Origin: an uncultured Crocinitomix sp. | GTDB lineage: Bacteria > Bacteroidota > Bacteroidia > Flavobacteriales_D > Crocinitomicaceae | Assembly (NCBI GenBank): GCA_937136425.1 | Contig: CAKZON010000068.1 | Span: forward strand, 1-64,000 | Length of the DNA stretch: 64,000 nt | Reading direction: 5' to 3' | Part shown: positions 43,569 to 51,511 of the stretch, one piece after another | Numbering within the stretch: the first letter of the stretch is position 1 | Layout: each line of letters opens with the position of its first letter | Program-made: the position numbers and the translations under genes | Notes under the pieces: generated by a model | Told to the model about the DNA's origin: nothing | The model's input: the letters and a program-made list of their open reading frames with translations, nothing else | Database searches by the model: none

Positions 43569-44714
43569 TTAATTTTCTGTTGTTATATCATCAATCGTAA
43601 TACTGTGCGAACCGTTAGGTGAAATAGTAATGGTTTGACTTGGGTGGGAATAATCACCGGTAGAAGGGTAACCGTCTGAATTTACATCAGCAATAACTGT
43701 AATATAATATTCTCCAGGATGCAAATATGTAATTCTAACGGCATCCTCTGTCCCAGCAATGGAAGGAAAAAGAAGCACAGTGTTAAATACCTCTTCGCTC
43801 ATGTAATAACCAGAAGCATCCGTCAGTGGTTCGTAAGACAAGTTTACAAACAAATCTTTCCCTTCAATTACTGGATTACGAACAACTGAAAGATCTAATG
43901 TTGCGATATAAGGATGATCAGAAATTGTAAACGGATCACCTGACTCATAAGCAAGTTCTTCAACCACTCCTCCGCTTTCATCATAGGCCAAAAAGCTGGC
44001 AGACTTCGCTTCAGTTTCTCCATCATTCACATAGAAATATGCCTCGTTAAAACCATCTGAAAAATCCCATGCAGGAATATTTTGAGGAAAATCAACCGCA
44101 AGTGCTGCAGTTTCTGCCAAAGCATAATTAGCTCGAACGGCTTTAAAAGTCATGTGCCGGGTTGGAGGGTAATTTAATCCTAAACGACTTGTATAAGCAT
44201 TAAAGTATAAACTATCACCTGTAAAACGCAATTCCATCCACATGGTATTTGTTCCACCTTTAGCATCAACCAATCTGTAAAAATCTCCCGACACATCTGT
44301 TCTAACACTATCTAATACGAAATAGCTTGAACGGTAAATTCCGTTTAACAATCCTCCATTCCGAGCCAAAATTGTTCGTGTGTCTTTAAAATCTGTTACA
44401 AAAAACGAGGTTAATAGATTACCTACAGATCCTCCTTCAAAAATTCCATGAATGTGCGAAGCTGAAATTGCGCGATAATCAAATGTAAACCAATCATAAG
44501 TGTCTGCAATAATTTTATTTGATCCTACCCACTGCCCTTGCATATGCTCTAATAAGCCAAAACCTTGTTCATTTATATCAACAGGAATTACTTCAACGGG
44601 CGGTGGACCAATAATAGGCGGTTCTTCATTATTGGCAATATTTCTAATTTCTTTTTCGCAACTTAAAAGTGTTGTTATGAAAATTAGACTCAATACTATT
44701 TTAAATATTTTCAT
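43569..44714 (-). CDS. lipoprotein of unknown function
   Basis: 381 residues. Lipobox LIFITTLLSC19. The mature protein is beta-rich with hydrophobic strands (NIPAWDFSDGFNEAYFYVNDG, GEYYITVIADVNSDGYPSTGD) and could contain a calycin-like N-terminal and an Ig-like C-terminal part. No catalytic motif and no haem site. Its ATG overlaps the preceding gene's stop by one base. Confidence 0.65.
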   Translation of the reverse strand: MKIFKIVLSLIFITTLLSCEKEIRNIANNEEPPIIGPPPVEVIPVDINEQGFGLLEHMQGQWVGSNKIIADTYDWFTFDYRAISASHIHGIFEGGSVGNLLTSFFVTDFKDTRTILARNGGLLNGIYRSSYFVLDSVRTDVSGDFYRLVDAKGGTNTMWMELRFTGDSLYFNAYTSRLGLNYPPTRHMTFKAVRANYALAETAALAVDFPQNIPAWDFSDGFNEAYFYVNDGETEAKSASFLAYDESGGVVEELAYESGDPFTISDHPYIATLDLSVVRNPVIEGKDLFVNLSYEPLTDASGYYMSEEVFNTVLLFPSIAGTEDAVRITYLHPGEYYITVIADVNSDGYPSTGDYSHPSQTITISPNGSHSITIDDITTEN

Positions 44715-45118
44715 CAGTCGTTTATTTTTTGTTTATACCATATTTCTATTACTGGGCGTTCCATGATGTACTGCATCACCTCTAGTGTGGAATCGTTAAT
44801 CAATTTCAACTTGGTGGTATGGCTAGTATCTGAATTCAACGTTGCTCCACTTATTCCATCCACCTCTACATAGCAATCTCCTTTTTTCTTCAAATCTTGG
44901 AAGATGTAGTGTGTTTCATCATCTTTAACATAGATTGTAGTTCCATCATTATAGGCTAATACTTCTGCTTTAATTTTTTCGTTTTTTTCTTCAATTTTAT
45001 AGGTTGCTTTGTAAAAGCCATCATCTACTTTCCATGTACCAACTATTTCTGGTGTCTGATCACAACCCAGTAAAAAAGAAAGCACAATACCAATTATTAC
45101 AACTTGTTTCCCCATCAT
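44714..45118 (-). CDS. small lipoprotein, DUF2147-like barrel possible
   Basis: 134 residues. Lipobox IVLSFLLGC19. EIVGTWKVDDGFYKATYKIEE starts a lipocalin-like calycin sheet, followed by EKIKAEVLAYNDGT and TTKLKLINDSTLEVMQYI. Two adjacent ATGs (45118 and 45115) are possible starts. First gene of the four-gene minus-strand block. The -7 element is so close that the transcript may begin only a base or two before the ATG. Confidence 0.6.
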   Translation of the reverse strand: MMGKQVVIIGIVLSFLLGCDQTPEIVGTWKVDDGFYKATYKIEEKNEKIKAEVLAYNDGTTIYVKDDETHYIFQDLKKKGDCYVEVDGISGATLNSDTSHTTKLKLINDSTLEVMQYIMERPVIEIWYKQKIND

Positions 45119-45125
45119 TCAGGAG

Positions 45126-45133
45126 CAAAACTA
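45126..45133 (-). promoter_or_regulatory. candidate -7 element for the lipoprotein-cytochrome operon
   Basis: CAAAACTA (minus strand TAGTTTTG) fits TAnnTTTG. The Crp/Fnr-type dyad at 45152-45171 is centred 35 bases upstream of the end of this element, i.e. near -42 from a TSS placed about seven bases downstream, the normal position for a class II activator. Confidence 0.4.
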
Positions 45134-45151
45134 CACCCTATTAAATCATGA

Positions 45152-45171
45152 TTTTGTGACATACATCAAAA
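45152..45171. promoter_or_regulatory. Crp/Fnr-type operator between the lipoprotein operon and the Rieske gene
   Basis: TTTTGTGACATACATCAAAA. The reverse complement is TTTTGATGTATGTCACAAAA, identical to the element at 41339-41358 except one base. It sits in the 106-base gap between divergent genes. Confidence 0.6.
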
Positions 45172-45224
45172 AATAATCAAATCAATATTTAGAAATTGTG
45201 TCTGTTAATAATCAATTGTAAAAG

Positions 45225-46355
45225 ATGGCATTACCAAGAGAAGCATACACAGATCAAAAGTGGTTTGAAACCGAAATGAATTCAATTTTTGGCCAATCAT
45301 GGCAGTTTGCAGGATTCATTGAAGATTTGCAAGAGGAGGGAGACTACTTAACCTTGCAATGCGGTTATCAAAACATTATGGTGATTAAAAATGCCAAAAT
45401 GAAACTCAAGGCGTTCCACAATTTATGCAGACACCGTGGAACGCAACTACTAAAAACAACAGGAAAACGTCAAAAAGTCATTACCTGTCCTTATCATGAT
45501 TGGATGTATTCTTTAACTGGAGAATTGATTCATGTTCCCGAAGGTGAAAAGGAGTTTCCTAATCTTGAAAAAAACAAAGTTTGTTTGCACAAAGCTTCTG
45601 TTGGCACTTGGAGAGGAATGATTTGGGTTAATCCTGACCCTGGTGCTGCTCCGCTCAATGATTGGTTTAAAAAATGTGAACCTTATTTAGGACCTCATGA
45701 CCCAACACGCTTAATCGAATATCCTGATACTAAATCAGAAGTTATTATTAACGCAAATTGGAAAATTGTTGTAGAGAATTATATAGATGTTTATCATTTA
45801 TCTCATCTACATTCTGAAACACTAAAAATGTACAAACATGAAGCTGCGGAATTTGGTTTTGTGGATGATCACTTTGTATTTAAAGAACCTTTGGCTAATA
45901 AATATAAGAAACACTTGCCTGACCTTTCTCCTTATAAACTTATTGAAGAAATGATTTCAAATGAGTTTGGTGCATATGTGCCCTTTCTGTTTCCAAACAC
46001 GGGTCTTTCTGAAACAGAGTCCACTTGGAGCATTTTTAATGTCATTCCGTTAGCACCTGACAAAACGAAAGTAATTATTCGTTCAAAACTTGAACCAATG
46101 ACAAATCAGGAATACCTAGATCAACAAAACCGCTCCAACTCTAATTGGGAATTATATATGGGAGCATCAACCCAGCAGAAAGAAGTGAATGACAATAATC
46201 CGTTAAACAGTGGTGATTTTATGAAAGAAGACATTTTTGTGTGTGAGCAGCAACAAAAAGGAATGAACAATCCATTATTCGGAAATTATAAACATGCCGC
46301 CCATTTAGAAAATGGAGTTTTGGGCTTTCAAAAAATTATTAAAAAATGGGTATAA
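45225..46355 (+). CDS. Rieske non-haem iron oxygenase, alpha subunit
   Basis: 376 residues. Rieske [2Fe-2S] ligands: C68-R-H70 (LCRHRGTQLL) and C88-P-Y-H91 (TCPYHDWMY). Catalytic domain: non-haem Fe ligands H191 and H196 in D188-VYH-LSHLH (DVYHLSHLH) after NWKIVVENY. The length is that of single-component hydroxylases related to choline/carnitine-type monooxygenases. No ferredoxin or reductase gene is adjacent, so its electron donor must be elsewhere. The substrate is not readable. It is divergent from the cytochrome lipoprotein operon and may share the Crp/Fnr site between them. A strong terminator follows. Confidence 0.9.
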   Translation: MALPREAYTDQKWFETEMNSIFGQSWQFAGFIEDLQEEGDYLTLQCGYQNIMVIKNAKMKLKAFHNLCRHRGTQLLKTTGKRQKVITCPYHDWMYSLTGELIHVPEGEKEFPNLEKNKVCLHKASVGTWRGMIWVNPDPGAAPLNDWFKKCEPYLGPHDPTRLIEYPDTKSEVIINANWKIVVENYIDVYHLSHLHSETLKMYKHEAAEFGFVDDHFVFKEPLANKYKKHLPDLSPYKLIEEMISNEFGAYVPFLFPNTGLSETESTWSIFNVIPLAPDKTKVIIRSKLEPMTNQEYLDQQNRSNSNWELYMGASTQQKEVNDNNPLNSGDFMKEDIFVCEQQQKGMNNPLFGNYKHAAHLENGVLGFQKIIKKWV

Positions 46356-46430
46356 CATTCAAAAACGGCATATACCTTTTTCAACCTTGTTTCAAGATAA
46401 ATTGACAATTCCTTGTTGAGGAGTTAAATA

Positions 46431-46465
46431 AAGCCGCCTGCCAAACACCGTCAGGCGGCTTTTTG
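46431..46465 (+). terminator. rho-independent terminator after the Rieske gene
   Basis: AGCCGCCTG (46432-46440), loop CCAAACACCGT, CAGGCGGCT (46452-46460), followed by TTTTT. A perfect 9-base GC-rich stem. Confidence 0.88.
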
Positions 46466-46535
46466 TAGAGGAAGAACAATGCCTCTAACTTTCGATTTAC
46501 AAAACGAATCAGTTTATCTCAAACCATTTTTATTA

Positions 46536-48686
46536 CTATTGAACAATTAGTTTATTCGTCCGAATTAAATCGCCACTTTCAAACAGGGAAAAGAAATAAA
46601 CGCCAGCATTCAATTCAGCTTTTGTTAATGTAATTTGCGACCCCTGAACATTTTCTTTTTTCCACACAACTTTACCCAATGCATCATGAATAACCACTTG
46701 ATGATTGTTTGATAAGTCTTGACTAAACTGAATTACTGCATAATCAGAAAAAGGGTTTGGGTAAATTCCAAATGAAATTGACTCCAACTCATTTGTTCCC
46801 AAACAATCAACAACTGTAATTACAACTGAATCGATTGCAGAACATCCATTTTCATTTACAAATGAATAAAACAATGTATGATCTCCCTCACCTGCTTCAA
46901 TTGGGTCAAATACAGAACCTTCCACTCCATCACCAAAAAAGTCGCCGTCAACAGGTGTTCCAAATAGGTTGATCAAACCATTATCTAAACAAACCAAAAC
47001 ATCTTCCAATGCTGTAAATTCTACTTCTGGATTTTCATAAACTGTAATCAGAATAGAATTTGTTGCTGCACAATCATTATCACCTATTCCAGTAACTGTA
47101 AAAGTTGATTCACCAACAGGAGGTTCAAAAGCTTCTCCATCTACAACCTCATCTTCCCAAGTATAGGTTATCGCTCCTGAAGCAGTTAATGTTACCGTCT
47201 CACCTTCACACAACGCTGTGTCATCTGCCATAATTTCAACAAGAGGAAGTTCCAAAACGGTTATATCCACCTGAAATTCGCAATCTTCAGCACCACCAGT
47301 AGCAAAATAAGTTGTTGTTCCTACTGGAGGATTAAAACCCTCTCCGTTTACAACTCCTCCCGTCCAAATGACTTCATCTCCAGTTTCAGAAATACCATCT
47401 AAAACAACCAAATCTCCTTCACAAACTTCTTCTGAAGAAACCTCTACGGCTAAATTCGCACATCTTTGAAAAACATAGGCAGAACCTGAGTTTACTCCAT
47501 CATCATCATTAAAAGTCGCTCCAACTACAGCATGATTATTGCTTATTGAAACTGAATATCCAAAACGGTCACTTACATCTTCATCAGATGCTATGAGTTC
47601 TTCAATCTCATCCCACAATCCCTCATCATTTTTTTCAAAAATATAAGCAGAACCCGAATTCAAACTATCATTGTCCGACCATGCGGCTCCAACAATAACA
47701 TAATCTTCATCAATTGAAACTGACAAACCAAAGCCATCACCTTCAGCGGCATCTGCAGGTGTAAGTTTTTGAATCTCATTCCACACCCCATCATCATTTC
47801 TTTCATAGATGTAAGCAGAACCTAATTCTGGTCCGCCCTCATTAAGCCACCTTCCAACAATGGCAGATTCTCCATCAATTGAAACAACATTACCAAACCA
47901 AGCTGACGCTGCTCCATCAGATGCTGTTAACTTCTGAATTTCCAACCACAAACCATCATCATTGCGCTCAAATACATAAGCTGAACCTGAACCGTCACCG
48001 TCATCATCACTTAATATACATCCAATAATTATGTACCCTTCATCCAACGAAACTGAATAACCAAACCAATCTGCAGCTATGGCATCAGATGCTGTTAATT
48101 TTTGAACCTCAATCCACATTCCGTCATCATTGCGCTCAAATATGTAAGTTGAGCCAGCATCTCCAGCACCCTCATCAGTTAGAGGTGCTCCAATTGCTAC
48201 ATTATCTCCACTAACTGAAACCGTCCACCCAAAAGAATCATTAAAAGTGGCATCAGATGCATTTAATTTTTGAACTTCAGTCCAAACACCTAAGTCATCT
48301 CGTTCAAATATATAAGCAGCTCCAATATCCAACCCGCCTTCATTGTTTGACCAAGAAGCTCCAACAATAATGTTATCTCCATCAATTGAAACTGAATAAC
48401 CAAAATTATCTCCCAATAGTGCGTCTGACGCTGTTAACTTCTGAACCTCAACCCAATCGTCTCCCTCACGCTCAAAAATGTATGCACATCCAGCAAATGA
48501 CGCATCACTGCCAGGAACTCCAATTACTGCATAATTTCCATCAATCGAAACCGAACTCCCAAATGAATCTCCACCTACTCCTTCTGATCCTGTAACTTTT
48601 ACTATTTCTCCCCAAGTTTGAGTAAAGCCGCAAGGAGCTAGCAACATCAAAAGGATTGTTATAATTCTATTTTTCTTATTTCTCAT
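46536..48686 (-). CDS. FG-GAP repeat protein with T9SS sorting domain
   Basis: 716 residues. Signal peptide to about LLMLLAPCGFTQ. Seven ~50-residue repeats (e.g. DNFGYSVSIDGDNIIVGASW, then GSAYIFERNDDG) form an FG-GAP-like beta-propeller, followed by Ig-like repeats (EVCEGDLVVLDGISE, YTWEDEVVDGEAFEPPVGE) and a type A T9SS sorting domain (YPNPFSDYAVIQFSQ ... LIVQ). Exported and surface-bound. A close paralogue follows immediately upstream on the same strand. No catalytic residues recognised; adhesion is inference. Confidence 0.87.
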   Translation of the reverse strand: MRNKKNRIITILLMLLAPCGFTQTWGEIVKVTGSEGVGGDSFGSSVSIDGNYAVIGVPGSDASFAGCAYIFEREGDDWVEVQKLTASDALLGDNFGYSVSIDGDNIIVGASWSNNEGGLDIGAAYIFERDDLGVWTEVQKLNASDATFNDSFGWTVSVSGDNVAIGAPLTDEGAGDAGSTYIFERNDDGMWIEVQKLTASDAIAADWFGYSVSLDEGYIIIGCILSDDDGDGSGSAYVFERNDDGLWLEIQKLTASDGAASAWFGNVVSIDGESAIVGRWLNEGGPELGSAYIYERNDDGVWNEIQKLTPADAAEGDGFGLSVSIDEDYVIVGAAWSDNDSLNSGSAYIFEKNDEGLWDEIEELIASDEDVSDRFGYSVSISNNHAVVGATFNDDDGVNSGSAYVFQRCANLAVEVSSEEVCEGDLVVLDGISETGDEVIWTGGVVNGEGFNPPVGTTTYFATGGAEDCEFQVDITVLELPLVEIMADDTALCEGETVTLTASGAITYTWEDEVVDGEAFEPPVGESTFTVTGIGDNDCAATNSILITVYENPEVEFTALEDVLVCLDNGLINLFGTPVDGDFFGDGVEGSVFDPIEAGEGDHTLFYSFVNENGCSAIDSVVITVVDCLGTNELESISFGIYPNPFSDYAVIQFSQDLSNNHQVVIHDALGKVVWKKENVQGSQITLTKAELNAGVYFFSLFESGDLIRTNKLIVQ

Positions 48687-48745
48687 AAGTTATTTTGTTC
48701 TATTTATTGTAATACATGTTTGGTCTTATGACACGCTTAAATTTA

Positions 48746-51124
48746 TCATTCAACTATCAACTTACTAGTTTGTAGAATTCTACCATTTTCCATTAAGGAG
48801 AGATAATAAACCCCTGTTGCCAATTCCGTTTTCGTTAATTTAATTTGATTACCTGTCACACCCATTTTTTGCCAAACTTTGTGACCTAGAATATCATATA
48901 CTACAATTTGATGATCTTTAGACAAATGCTGATTAAATTCAATTATCGCATAATCAGAAAAAGGGTTTGGATAAATCCCAAAAGAGTTTGATTCCAATTT
49001 CTTCAATCCTAAACAATCTACCACATTTACCTCGATAGAATCAATTCCACTGCATCCATTTTCATCAATAAATGAATAAAACAAATCATGTGTTCCTTCT
49101 CCTGCTACATTTGGATCAAATTCAGCCCCAGCAACGCCAGGTCCAGAAAAAGCGCCATCAACAGGCGTTCCAATTAATGTAATTAATCCATTATCAAGGC
49201 ATAATAAATCATCTTCTAAGTCAATAAATTCAACATCCGGATTTTCAAAAACTGTAATCAAAATAGAATCTATTGATACACAATCATTATCATCAGTTCC
49301 TGTAACTGTATAGATTGTCTCTCCCACAGATGGCTCAAGAGATATTCCATCCGTTACTCCTAAATTCCATGAATACTCTGTTGCGCCACTTCCTGTTAAT
49401 ACAATTTCATCTCCTTCACATACCATTACGTTATCGGCGTTCGCTATAACTTCTGGTAAAGTATGAACCAATATTTCTATAGTAACGGAACTTTCACAGC
49501 CATTATCACCAGTTCCAATAACCGTATAAGTTGTTTCTCCAACCGGCGGTTCAAATGCTTCCCCATCAACAATTTCATCCTCCCATTCATAAGTGAAAGC
49601 TCCAGAAGCTGTTAATGTTATTTCTTCTCCTTCACATAATTCAGTATCTCCTGCAATAATTTCAACAATCGGTGTCTCTAATACTGAAATTTCCACCTGA
49701 AGTTCACAATCTTCAACACTACCTGTTGCCACATAAATTGTAGTTCCTAATGGCGGTATAAAGCTATCCTCATCAACTACTCCACCTGACCAAGTTATAT
49801 CAGCATCCAATAATGACGTAGCATCTAAAATAACCTCGTCTCCTTGGCATACTTCTTCTGAAGAAACATCAACCAACATATTTACACAGCCTTGAAAAAT
49901 ATAAGCGAAAAATTCATTTTCGAAAGGTGTTCCTGGAGCTCCAGCAATAATGTGATTCTCACTAATTGCAACACTAAATGCAAAAAGATCTGCAAACACA
50001 TCTTCTGACCATTCAGAGCCAGTTATTTTTTGAACCTCAGGCCATGAACCATCCTCTTCTCTTTGAAAAACATAAGCTGATCCTGCAGTTGGTTCAGAAA
50101 TTATTATTTGAGGGGAACCTACTACAACATAATCATTTTCAATTGCGACAGACCATCCAAACCCTTTTCCTCCTTCAGGATCTGACGCCACTAACTTTTC
50201 CACTTCTTCCCAAATACCATCAACATCTCGCTCAAATACATATGCAGCACCTGTATAAGGTTCAGCTGCCTCATCATCTTGAACTCCTATTATAGCCCGA
50301 CCGTTATCTATATCAACTGAATTACCGAATTTTTCATCTGCAATGGCGTCACTAGCAGTTAATTTTTGAACTTCTAGCCAAACACCATCATCATCTTGTT
50401 CAAAAATATAAGCACTCCCCGAATTAGAACCGTCATCATCATTCCCTCTAGCTCCAATAATTACATAGTTTTCTGTAATTGAAATACTACCACCAAAACC
50501 ATCTCCTGCATTTCCATCTAAAGCCTCCAATTGCTGAATTTCTAACCATACCCCATCTGGATCTCGTTCAAATAAATATGCTGCACCAGAATTGATCCCT
50601 GATACATTTTTCCCAGGCACTCCAATAATTGCGTAATCCCCGTAAACGGAAACGCTTCTCCCGAAAAAATGACTGCCACCAGCATCACTAGCTGTTAACT
50701 TTTGCACTTCTATCCAATCACCATCAATATTACGTTCATACACGTAAGCAGAACCAGAACTGACACCATCATCACTATCATTGGGCGCACCTACAATTAT
50801 ATAGTCCTCATCTATTGAGATGCTATTTCCAAATCGATCTGCCGCTTCTCCATCAGCAGCAGTTAGTTTATCTTCTTCGTTCCAAACTCCATCAACGTCA
50901 AGTTCATACACATACACTGCTCCGGGATCAATGATATTTCCGTCACGACTAGCAGCTATTGCATAATTTCCACTAATTGAAACAGCATTTGCGAAACGGT
51001 TTGATCCTCCTGGCATTAGATCAGATGGTATTAAGCCTGTTATCTCATCCCAAGTTTGCGTGAAACCGTTAGGAGCAATCAATATCAAAAAAAGAAAAAT
51101 TATAGTATCTATTTTATTTTTCAT
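48746..51124 (-). CDS. FG-GAP repeat protein with T9SS sorting domain (paralogue)
   Basis: 792 residues. Same architecture as its neighbour: signal peptide, seven propeller-type repeats (GDGFGGSISITENYVIIGAR, GSAYIFEQDDDG), then one extra Ig-like repeat (LPEVIANADNVMVCEGDE) and a T9SS sorting domain (YPNPFSDYAIIEFNQH ... LIVE). The two genes are 59 bases apart and clearly arose by duplication, with extra Ig repeat(s) here. Probably co-transcribed. Confidence 0.87.
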   Translation of the reverse strand: MKNKIDTIIFLFLILIAPNGFTQTWDEITGLIPSDLMPGGSNRFANAVSISGNYAIAASRDGNIIDPGAVYVYELDVDGVWNEEDKLTAADGEAADRFGNSISIDEDYIIVGAPNDSDDGVSSGSAYVYERNIDGDWIEVQKLTASDAGGSHFFGRSVSVYGDYAIIGVPGKNVSGINSGAAYLFERDPDGVWLEIQQLEALDGNAGDGFGGSISITENYVIIGARGNDDDGSNSGSAYIFEQDDDGVWLEVQKLTASDAIADEKFGNSVDIDNGRAIIGVQDDEAAEPYTGAAYVFERDVDGIWEEVEKLVASDPEGGKGFGWSVAIENDYVVVGSPQIIISEPTAGSAYVFQREEDGSWPEVQKITGSEWSEDVFADLFAFSVAISENHIIAGAPGTPFENEFFAYIFQGCVNMLVDVSSEEVCQGDEVILDATSLLDADITWSGGVVDEDSFIPPLGTTIYVATGSVEDCELQVEISVLETPIVEIIAGDTELCEGEEITLTASGAFTYEWEDEIVDGEAFEPPVGETTYTVIGTGDNGCESSVTIEILVHTLPEVIANADNVMVCEGDEIVLTGSGATEYSWNLGVTDGISLEPSVGETIYTVTGTDDNDCVSIDSILITVFENPDVEFIDLEDDLLCLDNGLITLIGTPVDGAFSGPGVAGAEFDPNVAGEGTHDLFYSFIDENGCSGIDSIEVNVVDCLGLKKLESNSFGIYPNPFSDYAIIEFNQHLSKDHQIVVYDILGHKVWQKMGVTGNQIKLTKTELATGVYYLSLMENGRILQTSKLIVE

Positions 51125-51511
51125 AAGTTTTATAGTTGCTTCATAATTTGTTTTAAGATTGTTTCCCTCTCAAAACAAGTAGAATTTTTTTTTTCCTTTT
51201 TACACTTCAAAAGCCACATTTAGTTTTTCTCCCAATTCAACTTTTATAAATTGGTTTTTAACCTAAAAACATCTTGTAAAATCATTCAAATTGCGAGGGC
51301 TAAAATCATTCATGTTAGAAAAAAAACAAAACAAGAATACAAAAGAACCTCGCTGAAAAACCCATGTAATAATAGATTTTAGACAATCGACATTTAAAAA
51401 AAGACAATCGAATAAGAACTAAACCCTATCTCAAATCAAATTGAGTGAAAAAATTTATTGTTTTTTTTGAATTCGATTAAAAGCATTTTAATCTTATATT
51501 TAATTGCTCTT
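51125..51511. other. intergenic region between divergent genes
   Basis: Nearly 390 bases without a gene. The only structured element I find is a tandem direct repeat (51381-51411). The rest is AT-rich, with no clear -7 element on either strand. Confidence 0.5.
51381..51411. promoter_or_regulatory. LytTR-type tandem direct repeat
   Basis: AGACAATCGA occurs twice (51381-51390 and 51402-51411), with 21 bases from start to start, two helical turns. LytTR proteins bind tandem repeats with this spacing. It lies 101 bases before the start of a LytTR-domain gene, so autoregulation is likely. Confidence 0.55.

Noticed and set aside
46536..51124. FG-GAP repeat region as a tandem DNA repeat or CRISPR-like array
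   Set aside because: The periodicity is at the protein level (about 50 residues per unit) with diverged DNA; no regular direct repeats with unique spacers.
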